Of a stretch of 64,000 nt of DNA, positions 55,977 through 64,000 are shown piece by piece (the first letter of the stretch is position 1; every line of letters starts with the position of its first letter). The stretch is from Calidithermus roseus. Its GTDB lineage: Bacteria > Deinococcota > Deinococci > Deinococcales > Thermaceae. The notes beneath the pieces were generated by a model, which was given only the letters and a program-made list of their open reading frames with translations, ran no database searches and had not been told where the DNA came from. The stretch spans positions 62,001-126,000 of the forward strand of contig NZ_QWLA01000001.1 in the NCBI RefSeq assembly GCF_003574095.1, read 5' to 3'. The translations under genes were made by a program, and so were the position numbers.

Positions 55977-56423
55977 ATGAGGTCGATGAGCGTGCTTCCG
56001 TCGTCGCGGGGAATGGTCCTCGAGGATAGCGCTGAAGGCTTTTGGGAGCGCTTCTCGGCCTATGCCCAGGAGTGGCCCATCGCCCCCGAGCCCGTCGGGA
56101 GTCCGATCCTCGAGCTGCTGACCCCTGCGGGCATCCTCTACACCTTCGACCGGGGGCTCACCCCTACTCCCCGCAGCCCCCTGCGGGTGCTGCTGCACGG
56201 CGTGGTGGAGGCCGTCGAGGACACTGAAGCCACCGGCTTCAGCCACCTCGGAGGTGGACGCTACGAGCTGCGCGGCCAGGTAGTGCGCGGGCTAGAGCGG
56301 GGGTTCTACCTGTTCGCGGTGGGCCACCCCGAACTGCTCTTCGTGCTGGCCTCGAGCCAACCTCTGCCGCTTGGGCCTTTAGCGGTGCGGCTGGCTCCCC
56401 CTTTGATGGCCTTCCGACCTTAG
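55977..56423 (+). CDS. Conserved-looking hypothetical protein
   Basis: This 148-residue protein has no family I recognise. It is soluble, with alternating hydrophobic strands (SPILELLTPAGILYTF, SPLRVLLHGVVEAVED, then RYELRGQVVRGLERGFYLFAVG), suggesting a beta-rich fold. Starts at 55977, 55986 or 56013 are all possible. It lies 11 nt upstream of the cyclase-ATPase gene, so it may act with it. Confidence 0.7.
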   Translation: MRSMSVLPSSRGMVLEDSAEGFWERFSAYAQEWPIAPEPVGSPILELLTPAGILYTFDRGLTPTPRSPLRVLLHGVVEAVEDTEATGFSHLGGGRYELRGQVVRGLERGFYLFAVGHPELLFVLASSQPLPLGPLAVRLAPPLMAFRP

Positions 56424-56434
56424 TAACCCTAGCC

Positions 56435-59400
56435 ATGGCCAGCAGCACCTGCCCCCGCTGTGCTCACCCCAATCCGCCGCAGGCGGATTTCTGCGTGCGT
56501 TGCGGCACCCCGCTGCATCCGGCTTATACCCAGGAGCGGCGCTGGGTGACGGTGCTGTTCTTCGACCTCTCGCGCTTCACCGAGTACTTGCTGGCTCACC
56601 CGCTCGAGGACACCTGGCGCACGGTGGACGGCGCGCTGCAGCAGGCTGCCCAGGAGGTGCGCAACCGGGGCGGCACGGTAGATAAGTTTTTCGGGGATGG
56701 GCTTCTGGCGGTATTCGGTGCCCAGCGCAGCCAGGACAACGATGCCGAGGCCGCCCTGGAGGCCGCGCGCAGCATGGTGACCTCCAGTCCCCTGCCCGCA
56801 CGGGTGGGGGTGGCGAGCGGCTTAGTACTGCGCACCCCTCTGGGTGGGGGCATGGCGGGCGACCAGACCGTGCTGGGTCCTGCAGTCAACCTGGCCCAGC
56901 GCCTCTCGGCGGCAGCTCCGCCCGGCGAGGTGTGGTGCGACGAGGTGACCATACGGCTGGTGCCCCGCGCTCAGGTTGAGGCCATGCCGGCCCAGGTGCT
57001 CAAGGGCTACGCCGAGCCGCTGGCTCCGCTGAGCTATCTGGGCCTGCGCGCCGAGCCTCCCGAGATCGTGGGGCGGGAGTACGAGCTCGAGCAACTCGCA
57101 GCAGCCCTCGAGGCCGTGCAGCAGGGTCAGCCGCGCCGGGTGGTGATTCACGGTCCCATGGGTGTGGGCAAAACTCACCTGGTACAGCACTTCCTGCGGA
57201 GCCTACCCGAGGGGGTGCGAGGGCTCATTGCGCCTAGGGTGGGCAGCAGCACCGCGCTGCGGCAGGCCATCCGGCAGGGCCTCGAGCCCTTCGTCAAGGG
57301 TAGCCTCGCCCAGTGGGTGCAGAGTATGGACCTCAACGAGCCCAGCGAGGCGGCCCTGGCTTACACTCTGGGCCTCATTGACCAGCCCGACCTCGAGCCC
57401 GGCGACCTCGAGCGCTACCTCATCGAGGGCTGGCGGGCCGCGCTGGAGATGCTCTCCCAACAGTCGCCGCTGGTGTTGGTGCTCGAAGACCTGCACTTCA
57501 CCGAGCCGGCCATCCTCGAGTTCACCCGCCAGGCCCCCGAGGGGCGGGTGTTGCTGGTGATGACCGCCCGCCGCAACCGCTGGTCGCGCGGTCCCGACCT
57601 GCAAATCCTCGAGCTCACCCCCCTGAGCCTGCAGGAGTCGCAGCGGCTGGTGCAGCTCTGGCAACCGGGGCTCGAGCCCCGGCGCTCACTCACCCTCGCG
57701 GGCCTGAGCGCGGGCTTTCCCCTGGTGCTGCGAGCTTTGGTCACCCATCCCCAGGGCGAGCCTGAGCCCACCCCCTTCTACCAGCCCCGCCTCGACAGCC
57801 TGCCCCGCCTGGTGCGGCAAGCCCTCTACGCCGTGGCGGTGCTGGGCGACGGCACTCCCAACGAGTTGGTGCGCTTCGTGCTGGGCGACGACATCGACCT
57901 CTCGCGTCTGGAGGCCGAGGGCTTCGTGGAGATGGGCGAGCAGGGGTTGGAGTTCGCAGTGCCCTTCCTGCGTGAGGCGGTGCTGGGTCACGTCAGCGCA
58001 CAGCAGGCCAAGGACTGGCACCTGCAGGCGGCGCGCTGGTACCAGCAGAAGGGTCGGCTCTTCGAGAGCGCGCGGCACCTCGAGGCCGCTGGCGACAGTC
58101 TCTCGGCCTTCCGTTTCTGGCGGCTTGCCGCCCAGCGGGCCTGGGCCGAGATGCAGTACGACCGGGCCTTCGGGGCCTACCGCGAGGCCTTGCGGCTGGC
58201 CGAGGGGAACTTGCAGGCCACCACCGCGCTCGAGATGGCCGAACGCCTGCTGAGCCTGGGACGTTTTGCCGAGGCCAGCGAGATGCTCAATCCCCACGCC
58301 CCCCTCAACCCCCTGGCCGAAGCTTTGCGAGCTGAAGCCCTCTTCGAGCGCGGAATGGTGGACGAGGCGCTGGCGATCTTCCCGTCCTCGTGCGAGGAGC
58401 CTCGGGCCATCCTGACCAGAGCCCTCCTGATGCCCCAGCTGACCCAGGTCATCCCCGCCGAACTCCCCCAGAACCTCCAACCCCTGGCCTGCTTGCGGCA
58501 GGGTCAGGCTGCGCTGCGCCAGCAGAACTATGCCGAGGCCATCCCCTGGCTCCAGGCCTATCTGCAGACCCCCGAGCCCGCTCCCTACCGCGAGGCCCTG
58601 GGGCGGCTGGAACTGGCCCGGGCCCTGTGGCGTTGCTACCGTCCGGGCGAGGCCCTGCAGGTCTTGCAGGGTTTCACCCCTAACCCCGAACTTCCGGCTG
58701 GCCTGCAACTCGAGGGCCTGTGCGAGCTGGCCGCCTTGCAGATGGACAGTGCCCTCTACCGCCAGACCTACACCACCCTCGAGCTCATGGCCCGTCACCT
58801 CCAGGGCACCCCTCCCGCTGCCCGAGCCAGGGCCTATGGGGTGCGGCTGCGCTACTTGCTCGAGACTGGCTACGTCGAGGAGGCGGTGCAGTGGGGTGAG
58901 TGGGCTTGCAGCGAGAGCGGCGATGGTTGGCTGCTGGCCCACCTGGCCCTGGCCCACGCCCTGGCCCCCGGCGACGAGCACACCCGAGCGCTCGAGCGCC
59001 TGGCTCAGGGACTGCGCTACGACGACCACCCCGACACCCACGGCCTGATCCAACTGGCCATGGGAATGCGGGCGTGGCACCTGGGCTTCGACCCGCGCAA
59101 AGCCCTCAAGGCGGCCCTGGTCGCGGCCAGGCGGCACCCCAACCCCTGGGTCTATCACCGCAGCCTGCTCACGCTGGGCCTGTACCACAGCGAGCACAAC
59201 CCCACCCGTGCTCTGCACCTCGCCCGACACCTGATGAACCACACCGGCAAAACAGGCTTCACCGCCCTGCACGAGCTGGCCCGGCTCCTGCGGGTTCAAC
59301 TGGAGCTGAATCAGGGACGCGAGGTGCTGCACCTGCTGCAATTCCAGCCATCCAACGCTTTTTCCCACGCCTGGCGCACCGCCTTGCTGCGTCGCCTGGG

Positions 59401-59509
59401 GGAAACCGTGCCCGCCTCGCCCCTGCGTGCGGTGGAGGGGTATGGCATCCTCGGAGCCTGGCTCAGGCACTTCTGGCACGCGGGTTCCGCCCCGCCCCCA
59501 TCGGCCTGA
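56435..59509 (+). CDS. Zinc-ribbon + class III cyclase + AAA ATPase + TPR protein
   Basis: This 1024-residue multidomain protein begins with a zinc ribbon (C6, C9, C20, C23). A class III nucleotide cyclase domain follows (about residues 35-175), with metal aspartates D44 and D88, substrate lysine K84, and N152/R156. An STAND/AAA-type ATPase comes next (Walker A GPMGVGKT at 240-247, Walker B LVLVLEDLHF about 345-354), and then about 500 residues of TPR-like helices. All catalytic residues for cAMP formation seem present, so it may be active. Such proteins are thought to be multi-input regulators. ATG 56435 follows the hypothetical gene by 11 nt. Confidence 0.88.
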   Translation: MASSTCPRCAHPNPPQADFCVRCGTPLHPAYTQERRWVTVLFFDLSRFTEYLLAHPLEDTWRTVDGALQQAAQEVRNRGGTVDKFFGDGLLAVFGAQRSQDNDAEAALEAARSMVTSSPLPARVGVASGLVLRTPLGGGMAGDQTVLGPAVNLAQRLSAAAPPGEVWCDEVTIRLVPRAQVEAMPAQVLKGYAEPLAPLSYLGLRAEPPEIVGREYELEQLAAALEAVQQGQPRRVVIHGPMGVGKTHLVQHFLRSLPEGVRGLIAPRVGSSTALRQAIRQGLEPFVKGSLAQWVQSMDLNEPSEAALAYTLGLIDQPDLEPGDLERYLIEGWRAALEMLSQQSPLVLVLEDLHFTEPAILEFTRQAPEGRVLLVMTARRNRWSRGPDLQILELTPLSLQESQRLVQLWQPGLEPRRSLTLAGLSAGFPLVLRALVTHPQGEPEPTPFYQPRLDSLPRLVRQALYAVAVLGDGTPNELVRFVLGDDIDLSRLEAEGFVEMGEQGLEFAVPFLREAVLGHVSAQQAKDWHLQAARWYQQKGRLFESARHLEAAGDSLSAFRFWRLAAQRAWAEMQYDRAFGAYREALRLAEGNLQATTALEMAERLLSLGRFAEASEMLNPHAPLNPLAEALRAEALFERGMVDEALAIFPSSCEEPRAILTRALLMPQLTQVIPAELPQNLQPLACLRQGQAALRQQNYAEAIPWLQAYLQTPEPAPYREALGRLELARALWRCYRPGEALQVLQGFTPNPELPAGLQLEGLCELAALQMDSALYRQTYTTLELMARHLQGTPPAARARAYGVRLRYLLETGYVEEAVQWGEWACSESGDGWLLAHLALAHALAPGDEHTRALERLAQGLRYDDHPDTHGLIQLAMGMRAWHLGFDPRKALKAALVAARRHPNPWVYHRSLLTLGLYHSEHNPTRALHLARHLMNHTGKTGFTALHELARLLRVQLELNQGREVLHLLQFQPSNAFSHAWRTALLRRLGETVPASPLRAVEGYGILGAWLRHFWHAGSAPPPSA

Positions 59510-59604
59510 GCGCTTTGGGCGTATCATAGGGGTCTGACATCGCGGGGGTGGGGTAAGATCGAACCACACCGCCTCCTCGCCTGGATCCATCCGGGGTCGC
59601 CATT

Positions 59605-61383
59605 ATGGACTTTGACAGCGCCCAAGCGGTCGAGCAGATTCGCTCCCGGCTCCCCATCGCCGAGCTGGTGGGCCGTTACGTGGCGCTCAAGCCAGCGGGC
59701 AAGGGGCGGTACAAGGGGCTGTGCCCCTTCCATCAGGAAAAGACCCCCTCCTTCCAGGTAGACGAGGCCAAGGGCCTGTTCTACTGCTTCGGCTGTAAGG
59801 CCGGGGGCGACCTCTTCGCCTTCTTGCAGAAGATCGAGGGCCTCGAGTTCCGTGAGGCGCTCCTTCGCCTCGCCCGCGAGACTGGCGTCGAGTTGCCTGA
59901 GTTCAGGTCCCAGGGCAAGAAGCGCGAGCTGTACGAGGTGCTGAGCCTGGCCCAGGACTACTTCCGCTCCCACCTCCCCGGCGTTGGACTGGAGTACCTC
60001 AAAGGGCGCGGCTTGAGCGAGGAGTCCATAGAGAAATTCGGCCTGGGCTATGCCCCGGCGGGCTGGGACGGCCTGCTGCGCTACCTGCAGAACAAGGGCG
60101 TCAGCCCCGAGGAAGCCAGTCAGGCCGGGGTGCTGGCCGAGCGCGACGGGCGTTTCTTCGACCGCTTTCGCAACCGCGTTACTTTCCCCATCCTCGACAG
60201 CTTGGGCCGCATCGTGGCCTTTACCGCCCGCGCCCTGGCCCCCGAGGACACCCCCAAATACCTCAACTCCCCCGAGACCAGCCTCTTCAAGAAGAGCCTG
60301 CTGCTCTACGGCTACCCCCAGGCCCGCCAGGCCATCCGGGAGAAGGCCCGCGCGATCGTGGTGGAGGGGCTCTTCGACGCCATCGCGCTGCACCAGTTGG
60401 GCTTCGCAGAGACGGTGGCGGTGCTGGGCAGCAGTCTCTCGAGCGAACAGGCCCACCTGCTCAAGCGTCTGGAGGTGCGCGAACTCTACCTCTCCTTCGA
60501 CGCCGACGAGGCCGGGCGCAAGGCCACGCTGCAGAGCCTCGAGCTGGAGATCGTCAAGAGCTTTCTGGTTTACTCCGTGGGCCTGGAAGGCGGCAAAGAC
60601 CCCGGCGACCTGCTGCTTCTTGAAGACGGAGCCCAGCGCTATGCCTTGGCCTTGCAAAACGCCCTCAGCGAGGTGGAGTTCCGCTTCCAGATCGCCGCGC
60701 GGGGGGTCAACCTGCAAACCCCCCAGGGCAAGCAGCAGGTGCTCGACGCCCTGTTGCCGCGCCTCGTTTCCCCCGACCCGCTGGACAAGGTGGTGAGTGC
60801 GCTCAAGGAGGTGCTGATGAGCCGGCTGCACCTCGAGCCGCGCGTCATCGACGATTACATCCGCAGCCGCGCCGCCCGACCGACCAGCCGCCGCACCCTC
60901 ACCCCCAACCCGACTACCGCGCTGGGCCTCTCCCGCCCCGACCTCTCGGAAAAACGCTTGTTGCGTGAGCTGGACGTGATTTCGCTGCTGTACTCGGTCC
61001 CCGATTCCGAGTTCGTGGGCTGGTGCCAGTACGTCGAGGACCATACCTGGCCCCCCGAGGGCAGCCTGCTGTCCGACTTCATGGCGGTGGTCAAGAACGG
61101 CCAGAACAAGGCCAGGGTGATCCGGCACTTCCAGGAGCGTGGCGAGGGCGACCGGCTCTTCGATGCCCTGATGAAGCGTCCCGAGGAAGCTCCGCAGGAC
61201 CTCGAGCACACCCTGCAAACCAGCATGGCCCGGCTGCGCGAGGTCTACTACGAGATGCGCCTGGACAAGCTCAAGGCCCAACTCAGGGCTGCCTCCGACC
61301 TCGAGGAGGTTCGCGCCCTCACCAAGGACATCCAGGAGGTGCTCCAGGCCATCGAGGCTGAACGCCGGGTATACCGCACCTGA
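59605..61383 (+). CDS. dnaG: DNA primase
   Basis: This 592-residue replication primase has the N-terminal zinc-binding domain C40, H43, C61, C64 (CPFH...CFGC), the TOPRIM core with VVEGLFDAIAL and LSFDADEAGRKA, and a C-terminal helicase-binding region of about 150 residues. It makes RNA primers for DNA polymerase. ATG 59605 gives the typical MDFDSAQAVEQI start. A YbjN-like and an hflX gene follow. Confidence 0.96.
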   Translation: MDFDSAQAVEQIRSRLPIAELVGRYVALKPAGKGRYKGLCPFHQEKTPSFQVDEAKGLFYCFGCKAGGDLFAFLQKIEGLEFREALLRLARETGVELPEFRSQGKKRELYEVLSLAQDYFRSHLPGVGLEYLKGRGLSEESIEKFGLGYAPAGWDGLLRYLQNKGVSPEEASQAGVLAERDGRFFDRFRNRVTFPILDSLGRIVAFTARALAPEDTPKYLNSPETSLFKKSLLLYGYPQARQAIREKARAIVVEGLFDAIALHQLGFAETVAVLGSSLSSEQAHLLKRLEVRELYLSFDADEAGRKATLQSLELEIVKSFLVYSVGLEGGKDPGDLLLLEDGAQRYALALQNALSEVEFRFQIAARGVNLQTPQGKQQVLDALLPRLVSPDPLDKVVSALKEVLMSRLHLEPRVIDDYIRSRAARPTSRRTLTPNPTTALGLSRPDLSEKRLLRELDVISLLYSVPDSEFVGWCQYVEDHTWPPEGSLLSDFMAVVKNGQNKARVIRHFQERGEGDRLFDALMKRPEEAPQDLEHTLQTSMARLREVYYEMRLDKLKAQLRAASDLEEVRALTKDIQEVLQAIEAERRVYRT

Positions 61384-61438
61384 AAACCAAAATCAGCAAG
61401 CTCCCCTCATGGCCAAGCTTCCACGGTAGGATAGGGCG

Positions 61439-61846
61439 GTGGAAAGCGAAATCCTCTCCCTCAACGCCGAAACCCTGCGGCTTTTGCTCGAGTTGCCCGG
61501 CATCCAGGCCGAGCGGATCGAGGAAGACCTCTTCAGCATCACCTACCCCACTGGCCTCAAAGCCCGCCTGATTACCTACGGTGACGACCCCCTGCGCAGC
61601 CTGCAGTTGCGGGCGGGGTTCTCGGGATTCAGCAAGATCGAACTCAAGCACATGAACCAGTGGAACAAGCGCTACCGCTTCTCCAAGGCCTACCTCGACG
61701 ACGACGGTGACCCCTTGCTCGAGACCGATCTCGAGCTCACCGGCGTGACCCGCGAGACGGTGGTCAAGTTCGTGCAGAACTTCGACGACCAGTCCAACCT
61801 GTTCTTCTCCTACCTGCGCATGATCGACGCGGGGATCGTGGAGTGA
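61439..61846 (+). CDS. YbjN-like (bacterial sensory transduction regulator) protein
   Basis: This 135-residue protein resembles the YbjN fold, an alpha-beta domain related to type III secretion chaperones. LSLNAETLRLLLELPG and the later RFSKAYLDDDGDPLLETDLEL fit well. The start is a GTG, with TAGGAT 6 nt before it. It has no known catalytic residues; the role is uncertain. Confidence 0.75.
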   Translation: MESEILSLNAETLRLLLELPGIQAERIEEDLFSITYPTGLKARLITYGDDPLRSLQLRAGFSGFSKIELKHMNQWNKRYRFSKAYLDDDGDPLLETDLELTGVTRETVVKFVQNFDDQSNLFFSYLRMIDAGIVE

Positions 61847-61933
61847 GCTGTCGTGGCTGGGACGGTAGACCTCTGAACGTGCGGTAGGTCCAGGTGAGAC
61901 CGGGTCGCGGTGCTATACTCGAGCCACCAGCTA

Positions 61934-63604
61934 ATGGAGCAAATTTTCGGCAGAACCAACGGTCTCAAACCCAGCGAAAAGAAGCGGCTAGCCAACCTTT
62001 ACCGGCGTCGGGTTCCGGCGGATCGCCTCCTGACGGCAGAACTCGCGGGCACCCTGGCGGGGCTTTCGGGGGAGCTCGAGAAGCCGATCAGCCTGCTCTT
62101 CGACCGTAGCGGGCACGTGATCCGGGTGGCAGTGGGGGATGCCAAGGAGGTGCCCATCCCCGAGCGGGCCTACGTCGAGACCCGGCTCTCGGGGTATCGC
62201 CTCGTACACACCCACCTGGGCGGTGGGGGCCTTTCGCGCCCCGACCTGTCCACCTTGTTCCTGCACCGTCTCGACGTGATCGCCGCGCTCGAGGTCGAGG
62301 GCGGCCAGCCCCGCGTGCTGCACCTTGCCCAGCTCTCCCCGCCCAAAGCCGAGCAGGAGGACTGGCAGATCCTGCCCTCCAGGCCCTACCACGAGTACCT
62401 CGAGTGGGACCTCGGGGGGGCGGTGAGCGCGCTGGAGGAAGAGCTCTCGCGCCAGGCGCGGGTGCTCGACCTGCAGGACGGCTCGGGGGAACGCGCGATT
62501 TTGGTGGGCGTGGACCGGGGCGAGGGCACCCAGGCCGAGGTCGATCTGGCCGAGTTGGCTGAGCTGGCCCGCACCGCTGGGGCCATTGTGGCCCACAAGG
62601 AGCTCGTCTACCGTCCGGTGCTCGATGCGCGCTACGTGGTGGGCCGTGGCAAGATCGAGGACTTGCAGAGCAAGGCCTACCACGAGAATGCCGCCACCCT
62701 GATCTTCGGCCTCGAGCTTTCCCCCGCGCAGGCCCGCGAGCTGGAGGCGGCCACCAGCCTCAAGGTGCTCGACCGCACCCAGCTCATCCTCGACATCTTC
62801 GCCCAACACGCGCGCACCCCCGAGGCCAAGGTGCAGGTCGAGCTGGCCCAGCTCAAGTACCTCTTGCCCCGCCTGGTGGGTCATGGCAAGGACCTCTCGC
62901 GCCTGGGGGGTGGTATCGGCACCCGTGGGCCGGGCGAGACCAAGCTCGAGGTCGACCGCCGCCGCCTGCAAGACCGCATTGCCGAACTCACCCGCAAGCT
63001 GCGGGAGATCTCAGGTCGCCGCCAGGAGACCCGGCGTCAGCGCGAGCGGGCCGGGCTGCCCGTCGTTTCGGTGGTGGGTTACACCAATGCGGGCAAGACC
63101 ACGCTGATGCAAGCCCTGGCCAAGAAGGGCGAGCCGGGCGAGAACAAGCTCTTTGCCACCCTGCGCCCCCTCACCCGCCGGGGCTTCCTGCCCAATTTGG
63201 GCGAGGTGCTCTACACCGACACCGTCGGCTTCATCCGCCACATGCCCGACGAGCTGGTCGAAGCCTTCCGCTCGACGCTGGAGGAACTCCGCGACGCCGA
63301 CGTGCTCGTGCACGTCTTGGACGCCTCGCAGGAGGGAGCTCTCGAGCGCTATGCGGTGGTCGAGCAAATCCTGGCGGAGCTCGAGGTGGAAGTGCCTAGG
63401 GTTCTGGTGCTCTCCAAGGCCGACCGGGCCGGTGGGTATGACCTCGAGTTCCTGCGTGAGCGCCTGGGTGGGCTTGTGGTCTCGGCACTGAGCGGGGCCG
63501 GTTTGCCCGAACTCAAGCAGGCCATCGCGGAAAAGCTCATCGCCAAGGGTATGCGCCCGGCAGTCTGGGCGCAAACGGGCTACGTGCCGGATTTCATACC
63601 CTAA
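61934..63604 (+). CDS. hflX: GTPase HflX
   Basis: This 556-residue ribosome-associated GTPase splits or rescues ribosomes under stress. The HflX-specific N-terminal and middle regions (VGRGKIEDL, GGIGTRGPGETKLE) precede the G domain: G1 GYTNAGKT (residues 382-389), G3 DTVGF, G4 SKAD. ATG 61934 (MEQIFGR) is preferred to an in-frame GTG at 61910, because a TATACT box at 61914-61919 would lie between the two. Confidence 0.94.
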   Translation: MEQIFGRTNGLKPSEKKRLANLYRRRVPADRLLTAELAGTLAGLSGELEKPISLLFDRSGHVIRVAVGDAKEVPIPERAYVETRLSGYRLVHTHLGGGGLSRPDLSTLFLHRLDVIAALEVEGGQPRVLHLAQLSPPKAEQEDWQILPSRPYHEYLEWDLGGAVSALEEELSRQARVLDLQDGSGERAILVGVDRGEGTQAEVDLAELAELARTAGAIVAHKELVYRPVLDARYVVGRGKIEDLQSKAYHENAATLIFGLELSPAQARELEAATSLKVLDRTQLILDIFAQHARTPEAKVQVELAQLKYLLPRLVGHGKDLSRLGGGIGTRGPGETKLEVDRRRLQDRIAELTRKLREISGRRQETRRQRERAGLPVVSVVGYTNAGKTTLMQALAKKGEPGENKLFATLRPLTRRGFLPNLGEVLYTDTVGFIRHMPDELVEAFRSTLEELRDADVLVHVLDASQEGALERYAVVEQILAELEVEVPRVLVLSKADRAGGYDLEFLRERLGGLVVSALSGAGLPELKQAIAEKLIAKGMRPAVWAQTGYVPDFIP

Positions 63605-63638
63605 CTGAGGTTTTGCCCCTGGAGAGCAGGGTACAGCT

Positions 63639-63668
63639 CCTACATCTTGCGTTTGGCGTACGACCCCC
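63639..63668. repeat. Short heptad repeat fragment between hflX and acyP
   Basis: Units CTTGCGT, TTGGCGT, ACGACCC occur here, a truncated copy. Confidence 0.5.
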
Positions 63669-63671
63669 TAC

Positions 63672-63938
63672 TCAATACGTCAGAAACCCCCTGAGCCCCG
63701 TGGCTTCGCTCCACTGCACCTCGACCTGCTCGACTCTGGCGAGGCGAGGGCCTTGGCGCAGGAAGCGCAGGAACTGCTCGAGGTCTTCCTTGGGGCCTTC
63801 GGCTACGACTTCCACCCGGCCATCGCGGAGGTTTTCGGCGTAACCGCTCAGGCCGAGTTCCTGGGCTTTGCGCTGGGCGAAGGCTCGGTAGCCTACGCCC
63901 TGTACGTTTCCGCTGACCAGGGCCACAATACGGGTCAT
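63672..63938 (-). CDS. acyP: Acylphosphatase
   Basis: This 88-residue acylphosphatase hydrolyses carboxyl-phosphate bonds. The catalytic R18 ([11 protein letters not shown]) and N36 (YAENLRDG) are in place. The ATG has TAGGCT 6 nt upstream and no Shine-Dalgarno. It is convergent with hflX. Confidence 0.93.
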   Translation of the reverse strand: MTRIVALVSGNVQGVGYRAFAQRKAQELGLSGYAENLRDGRVEVVAEGPKEDLEQFLRFLRQGPRLARVEQVEVQWSEATGLRGFLTY

Positions 63939-63967
63939 GAGGTCAGCCTAAGGTCTTGCCTGGGACT

Positions 63968-63998
63968 TTGACAAATGCGCCTATAACTTCCCTACAAT
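63968..63998 (+). promoter_or_regulatory. Outward promoter at the right edge
   Basis: TTGACA (63968-63973) and TACAAT (63993-63998) are 19 nt apart and point out of the window, so an unseen gene should begin just past the edge. Confidence 0.45.
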
Positions 63999-64000
63999 CT

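Noticed and set aside
59524-61281. 585-residue open frame opposite dnaG
   Set aside because: It mirrors dnaG codon structure in a high-GC gene. No ribosome site or family features are seen.

Overview
The window looks like a chromosomal segment of a GC-rich Thermales bacterium (Deinococcus-Thermus), most like Meiothermus or a close relative. The reasons are high G+C with G/C-ending codons, very frequent CTCGAG hexamers, an Omp85 outer-membrane protein, a glutamate-type TAXI/TRAP transporter, DegV paralogues, and many genes whose -10 box lies 6-9 nt before the start codon with no Shine-Dalgarno site. The genus is an inference. No tRNA, rRNA or CRISPR array was recognised.

1-13.9 kb is a sugar-uptake block, mostly on the minus strand. 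A DeoR-family regulator lies upstream of a binding protein, two permeases, a GH42 beta-galactosidase and a YdjC/ChbG-type deacetylase cut by the left edge. A second unit has a ROK regulator, a glucose/mannose-type binding protein and two permeases. Neither unit encodes its ATPase. Then follow dtd and two DegV genes. 14-20.2 kb (plus strand) holds serA, a class V aminotransferase, a biotin-dependent carboxylase beta subunit and an HMG-CoA-lyase-like gene. A DUF433/DUF5615 toxin-antitoxin pair sits between the last two.

20.4-25.4 kb is the most unusual block: an apparent operon of lower G+C with two paralogous polytopic membrane proteins followed by a DUF4062 + NB-ARC + TPR STAND ATPase. It is a candidate defence or surveillance system. 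25.6-36 kb carries sucCD, two envelope-type membrane proteins, trpC, a patatin, a fused TRAP permease with its TAXI binding protein, ribF and a Nudix hydrolase. 36-44.7 kb carries an amidohydrolase, ppc, a NYN-domain protein, queA, a DUF4258 protein, comF and mtnA.

44.7-46.7 kb is a small atypical module: an ArsR-like regulator, a 56-residue exported peptide and a membrane-anchored M23 peptidase. The same spaced direct repeat lies upstream of the regulator and of the peptide gene. 47-64 kb carries glgP, a YkgJ-type cysteine-cluster protein, a DUF218 protein, a DivIVA-like protein, the YggS-type PLP protein, punA, bamA, a large cyclase-ATPase-TPR protein, dnaG, a YbjN-like protein, hflX and an acylphosphatase.

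The intergenic spaces hold a recurring repeat family built from degenerate 7-bp units, with about a dozen copies seen, usually at boundaries of transcription units. It resembles in architecture, not in sequence, the heptameric STRR repeats of cyanobacteria.
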